Assembly (NCBI GenBank): GCA_036925085.1
Contig: JAUPFP010000001.1
Coordinates: forward strand, 18,723,342 to 18,787,341
DNA from: Brachycybe producta
Lineage: Eukaryota; Arthropoda; Diplopoda; Playtdesmida; Andrognathidae
Direction: 5' to 3'
Length of the DNA stretch: 64,000 nt
The translations under genes were made by a program, and so were the position numbers. Position 1 is the stretch's first letter. Each line of letters begins with the position of its first letter. The notes under the pieces are model-generated. The model saw only the letters and a program-made list of their open reading frames with translations, was not told where the DNA came from and did not search any database. Positions 61,501 through 64,000 of this stretch are shown one piece after another.

Positions 61501-64000
61501 TCTGGTATACTACGACACCTAGACCGTACCCACTAGCATCGGTGTGAATTAACACCTCACCACGTGGATCATACATGGTGAGCACCGGTGCTTCGGTTAA
61601 AAATGCCTTTAACCGTTCGAAAGCTAGACCACACTGTTCCGACCAGTCAAAGGACGCATCCTTCCTGGTCAGATCATGCAGTGGTCTTGCGATCTTGGCA
61701 AAGTCCTTGATGAACCTACGGTAGTAGCCGGCCAGTCCAAGAAAACTTCGGACGGCGGTCACCGTTGTAGGGACATCGAACTCCTCGACTGCTCTTACGA
61801 GTCCCGGGTCCGGAGCAACTCCCTCGGCACTAACAATGTGACCGAGATATTTGACCTTGTCAAAACCGAAGAAACATTTCTTCGGCTGGAGTTTCAGCTC
61901 CGCCCCTCGTAACAGTCTCAGGACAGTACTCAAGCGTTCGAGAAACTGCTCAAAGGTGCTCCCAAAGACGATAATATCGTCTAGGTACACCAAGCAGCTC
62001 TCCCACTTGTGTCCCGCCAACAAGAGGTCTAACGCTCTTTGCATAGTGGCAGGAGCATTGCAGAGTTCGAAAGGCATTCTTCGGAACTCAAAAAGACCTT
62101 GAGAGCAAATGAATGCTGTCTTCTCAATGTCTTGCTCCGCCATCCTGACCTGCCAGTAACCACTAGCAAGGTCTAGAGTTGCGAAATACTTCGCTCCAGC
62201 AAGTGAATCGAGGGCATCATCGATGCGAGGTAACGGGTACTGATCCGCCTTAGTTTGGGCATTCAGTCGCCGATAGTCCACGCAAAAACGAAAGCCACCA
62301 TCCTTCTTGCGAACAAGCAAGATAGGGCTCGCGTAAGGACTATGCGAAGGTTGGATTACCCCTGCATCCAACATCTTCGCTACCTCTTCTCTCTCGATTG
62401 CATGAGCCGCCGGAGCGGTTCTTCGCAATCCTTCACGCACAGGAGGTAACCCACCGGTATCAATAGTGTGCTCGACGAGCGGGGTTTCCCCCAGCTCTGT
62501 ATAATCGAACGCAAAATGATCACGGCGTTCCAGCAGGAACTCCCGAAGCTGTGCCGCCTCCTCAGGCTTCAGACTAGGTCCAATTTTAAGGCACTCTTCG
62601 AGAGTGGGCTTGACTTCCGCATTGAGGATCCGGCGACCTTTCTTCGTTGCCCCTCTCAACTTAGGCGGAAGCCCCCCTGGTCGACCATCTCCATGAGTGG
62701 GGTCTCCCCCTCTCAACTTAGATGGATCGTCCAGTCCCACCACTAGGGCTGCCTCCACAGCTTGAGCTGTCGCCACACCCTCCCCTGTTTCCAGGGCAAT
62801 GGGTACGTCGGCGACGTTCTCAAGCCAAATGTCGTAAGAGCCTTCCTCTGTGGCTTCGGCAATACCTGCCACTGCCAACAGACCACGGCCACCTAAGGCT
62901 TTACGATGGGGCTCAACGAGAAGCAGCTGTCCAGGGCCAGCATGCTCTATCAAGCTCACGGAAACTATCTTCCGCTCATGAGCTGATAACCACACGTTCT
63001 GCAACAGTCGCAGGGAACAAACTTCCCCGCTCCTAATTGGAGAACTGGTCTCGACAAGCGTGGGTGACACAATGTCAACCCACCCATCCACCTTTTCAGG
63101 CTCCACAGGCATACCTTCCGGGAACCCGAAAGGAGGGAGTAGCACCGGCTCCACAGAATCGTGAAGCCTCGCCAACGCCTCCAATACAGAGCTCGGAAGT
63201 TGTACCGAAGTACCCTGCGCAGCCTGAATGGCCAGTGCGGCATGAAGAGCATCTGGATGTGCATTCCAGATGTCTTCCCGGAAATAAACTTTCCGGCTCA
63301 CGACGTCCAACATTAACCCAAACCGGGAAGCCAGGTCAACACCTATTACGGCTTCCCCTTCACCCTCAATGAGGAGAAGATGGGTATGTATGGACCGTCC
63401 GTGGATTGACATGTCCACGTACATGACTCCTTCTATCTGGATGGAGTACCCGCTCATGCCCGTCAGGAATGAGGGGAGGCTAACCTCCTGCACCGGTAAC
63501 TCCATCTCCCGTGCCACCGACATGCTCATTACCGATACTTCAGCACCGGTGTCGACGATCGACTCAACCAGCCGACCATCCATCGACACCAGAACACGCG
63601 GTGCCCCACGCAAGTAAGCACGGCTCTGTAATTCTGGAATGGGCAACCGTCGTTGCCCGACATTACTTCTCTGAGCCTCATCCGGTCGTACTGGGTGCTC
63701 AGGGGCCTGGCTTCCAGTCTCCACTCCAGGAGACCCACCAGGCCTGGGCGACAGCATGGGCGCACCAACGCTCGAAGCCCTCGTAATGCCCGTACCATTC
63801 GGACCTTCCTCCCCCTCATCAGGGAAGAAAGGTGCCACCCAGCTCTCCAGCCGGGCAAGCGCAGCTTCCAGTGTGGGGCTTGGCTCCTGAAATACCCACT
63901 GGGTAATTTCTGGGTCCGCAGACCTAGCCAGAGGCACCCCTGCGTCATGCAGGATACCCACATATCTGGAGACTGCCCGAAGGTACGCTCCTTCTTTACT
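55520..64000 (-). CDS. pol: gypsy Pol polyprotein with giant C-terminal extension (partial at window edge)
   Basis: Open from the window edge to a stop at 55520; positions count from 63961. Protease VDTGAEVS (about 136-143). RT with FCVDYRRLN, FATLDLASGYWQV and YLDD (about 659). RNase H with HTDASGYGLG and VTDHHAL. HHCC zinc domain (CLVCQ), then integrase D (WGMDFVGPF, about 1084), D (ISDRGSQF) and E (HPQANGLTERTN, about 1175). The normal pol end (YYLRPRK) is near 1375, yet the frame continues about 1,400 codons. The extension is Ser/Gly/Pro/Lys-rich, with ten consecutive Lys near 2441-2455 and an intron-like 726-nt segment. No envelope-type signal or transmembrane domain is clear. The extension's function is unknown. 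Confidence 0.92.
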   Translation of the reverse strand, partial: SKEGAYLRAVSRYVGILHDAGVPLARSADPEITQWVFQEPSPTLEAALARLESWVAPFFPDEGEEGPNGTGITRASSVGAPMLSPRPGGSPGVETGSQAPEHPVRPDEAQRSNVGQRRLPIPELQSRAYLRGAPRVLVSMDGRLVESIVDTGAEVSVMSMSVAREMELPVQEVSLPSFLTGMSGYSIQIEGVMYVDMSIHGRSIHTHLLLIEGEGEAVIGVDLASRFGLMLDVVSRKVYFREDIWNAHPDALHAALAIQAAQGTSVQLPSSVLEALARLHDSVEPVLLPPFGFPEGMPVEPEKVDGWVDIVSPTLVETSSPIRSGEVCSLRLLQNVWLSAHERKIVSVSLIEHAGPGQLLLVEPHRKALGGRGLLAVAGIAEATEEGSYDIWLENVADVPIALETGEGVATAQAVEAALVVGLDDPSKLRGGDPTHGDGRPGGLPPKLRGATKKGRRILNAEVKPTLEECLKIGPSLKPEEAAQLREFLLERRDHFAFDYTELGETPLVEHTIDTGGLPPVREGLRRTAPAAHAIEREEVAKMLDAGVIQPSHSPYASPILLVRKKDGGFRFCVDYRRLNAQTKADQYPLPRIDDALDSLAGAKYFATLDLASGYWQVRMAEQDIEKTAFICSQGLFEFRRMPFELCNAPATMQRALDLLLAGHKWESCLVYLDDIIVFGSTFEQFLERLSTVLRLLRGAELKLQPKKCFFGFDKVKYLGHIVSAEGVAPDPGLVRAVEEFDVPTTVTAVRSFLGLAGYYRRFIKDFAKIARPLHDLTRKDASFDWSEQCGLAFERLKAFLTEAPVLTMYDPRGEVLIHTDASGYGLGVVVYQKLPEDKAPRVLAYASRLMKGPETRYSVTEQECLAIMFAVGKFRPYIFNRDFVIVTDHHALCHLQTAKNLQGRLGRWQMQLQEYRYKIQFKKGKLHEDADCLSRYPVNEVVDPSLPEHVEADVGEVIYRIRSEVDWETEQANDSWCSKVKRELSTDPDSNLRFKFVVADKLLYAIKSIQDRTRTVLVVPRSCQAFCLRKLHDSSEAGHFGVYKTYQRLRTRFYWLGMKRDTVEYVKSCLVCQRVRQFARAQGFLQPIVPEYLVHAWGMDFVGPFPASVGGVTYVLVMVDYFTRYGVAKAVRRATAACVVKFLKDEILSVYGTPTTLISDRGSQFCSRILRKFRERYNIAQHFTTAYHPQANGLTERTNKTVMETIKRYLDPLKEQRDWWEKLRPAVWAYNTAVQESTEVSPYQLLFGREPRLGIDNLLPNGPVRDLPDQQAVEERARQNLAAAQRRQKSRYDAGRVEPPRYQPGNKVWIRDMAGKPGQAKKWNFAYKAELGTVVRQVSDLVYEIEFVDGYGRKVRDRFHVDNLKPYVPTCGVREEDGLGGSETSSNSEGTSDAESGSARSERRNDVSPGPSGQPSLVVESTDSEAEEAPRPRYYLRPRKPRAFEVLQASSGAPIGTRVVQGLWKSLSWWERAGHSLLWDDDLNWGNKDWERSDPWTGCRLSVTDRWRLSRGSWVEKSTIPSCKLEEESAAVISPKDLSPESFHKDSCRVSAPIVADDGRVSMVTAMEAANDVLAAKPPLLVVSKVKLAAKRHLVFGLDASKQEVSPQRGISFSCPLAVFFYCCWVCQAVIDRLNTWFWWRRHRHSFDGDATADGAMRDTVFCCPNAVGLGEDQVLRSLDGEKVFLHGSVRETTVENGFDRDPRCSNGRKVVLHGNCPCKSLPNEPEVSVPGLDGPNTCLADSDHASPVKDGFYRGSRDMHGGNGISYGDLPWKSPPKLPNVKLRNLDRPKMFLAGSDRAITVGDGFGHVPRCLPGRKTFFRGFGPWKMFPTVVGQILTMFFDLFQVATAEKEDTGGGGSGSSSLSSLHPGDAELLESDAACSPDSLGRAIADLADGGPLGLLLADDAVVTQPSPRTPLYYGSVWGRLTPPPTVGSPRVTIRLGAMEIPAVGEPVRASTPVEEVATGLAATSLTKCDPPADQSRLELASLAEGSRDASLGGTLVIDTEAEMDTMEDDVVPVSRRWRGQRILSSDDSSESEGRGSGSLGKRSVTGSQEGTPARKGSPIPVDPVGEAEAACLERQDEAAQYQTASGGFLASDGKRYFVGEYPTQQFRKDGSKSKKKSGAARYTARMKALAKREAQLERTKAGLAKFTPAVGLLPVSLAHPEGAAGAAWPVGQPPVSGPTEAEAGCSGWQSATPKRNRRAEKKANQPSPPAPRKSTRASGGGGQGQKRPRPFTPPLASNPVGKKAKTSRGGPAGFPKGKWSQEDRLRYHQAQAARCAALVLRDKKAARRREFELQASQFPPLRDADARNPLSTGEPPVGVGTTPIASATTAAGQQRIAQRGAIQAAKAPHQGAAVKPVGGKGQPTLAPEKRDLPRDGKGRFVATRAPSTVSSATGASSKTSTASARKSATSKSGQSKGTNHPPKTDRPGKSVSFGASSSQRGEPSSHDKKKKKKKKKKGKKAHHEKKGGPKAFTRVSQGTGGGGSIGTEEEESRHGAAVSAGSQPHHTRHSRTARMDDRSMRDVVLGIPSSSPKVVAVPNLLVRSVGTLHRVSSPLPSGGGSPAGKSNVPAKRGPVPSERRTPFSPGPDDGVFAALGPEERAKSPEPEGEGRRFGAEPPYSEGEVFLNNRLGLWQDQPGLEGYQYHGYYRLGEPLPVPWTPSLPSFAMRYVLAFDSTDYPVLLVVNPVRRCFAVLDVVGTGAGLVHVAQLAAPYVQRLLGCDLEGMVGEYVTHPLRGSVTDPAAALVDLLTSRTLRQSPQLDTLAVEVFRQQEVLRLRGTDFDVGLGWRNTRMCSWWIRRWMSEWMVAPMSPPPKKSV
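58460..59185 (-). other. in-frame intron-like segment (exitron candidate)
   Basis: Minus strand: donor GAA|GTAAGT at 59185 and acceptor TTGATCTTTTTCAG|GTAGCC ending at 58460. Length is 726 nt, exactly 242 codons, with both junctions in phase 0 and no stop inside. It contains three diverged ~54-residue repeats (starting LDGEKVFLHGS, LDGPNTCLADS and LDRPKMFLAGS) rich in CCGTG/CACGG motifs. Splicing would remove them; retention keeps the frame. Confidence 0.55.

Larger units (their letters stand above)
54601..64000 (-). mobile_element. younger GC-rich gypsy element, partial
   Basis: 3' LTR, polypurine tract and a single long pol frame, all on the minus strand. It is markedly GC-richer than its AT-rich surroundings, and the frame is open to the window edge. 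Gag and 5' LTR are outside. Confidence 0.92.

Noticed and set aside
1-64000. CRISPR arrays, rRNA or tRNA genes
   Set aside because: No regularly spaced repeat-spacer structure or recognisable RNA gene seen on either strand.

Overview
The window is AT-rich eukaryotic (animal) DNA with long non-coding stretches, GT-AG introns and many layers of mobile DNA. A host gene is visible only as seven short exons on the + strand: 23628-25240 (four exons) and 42421-42934 (three exons). Reading frames and splice phases agree from exon to exon, and the last exons encode the start of the ligand-binding domain of an ionotropic glutamate receptor / ionotropic receptor. With Polinton, P-element/THAP9, hAT, gypsy and CR1/Jockey-like elements around it, an invertebrate, probably an arthropod, is likely. 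That is inference; no rRNA or mitochondrial marker is present.

The best-defined object is a complete Polinton/Maverick (adintovirus-like) element at 5834-22810 (16,977 bp). It has 127-bp terminal inverted repeats that begin AG and end CT, and a perfect 6-bp target duplication, GACCAG. It sits inside the transposase gene of an older hAT transposon (about 3185-23526). On the + strand it carries a spliced acidic gene, a PC4-like ssDNA-binding gene, protein-primed DNA polymerase B and dUTPase. On the - strand it carries a packed late block: packaging ATPase, a pVI-like small protein, an unknown protein, chromodomain integrase, penton, pX-like core protein, hexon-type major capsid protein and adenain protease. 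The right arm holds two unknown genes, a RING-finger gene and a Bcl-2-like gene. Polymerase, pX, adenain and RING each carry one disabling change; integrase, ATPase, capsid proteins, dUTPase and the Bcl-2-like gene are open.

The 17-kb gap between host exons four and five is filled with older debris: a hAT fragment, an (ATT)n microsatellite, LTR-like repeats, a gypsy gag-protease remnant interrupted by a LINE, a second 5'-truncated LINE copy and a P-element/THAP9-like transposase remnant.

From 47 kb to the end lie two nested LTR elements, both on the - strand. The older one (about 47163-54600) has a decayed Ty3/gypsy pol followed by a two-part envelope resembling bunyaviral (phlebovirus-type) Gn/Gc, then a very basic small ORF that ends at the polypurine tract. 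It is cut at 54600 by the LTR of a younger, GC-rich gypsy element. That element's pol frame (55520-64000, open at the window edge) runs without a stop through protease, RT, RNase H and integrase into an extra ~1,300-residue C-terminal region, which contains a 726-nt intron-like segment (exitron candidate).
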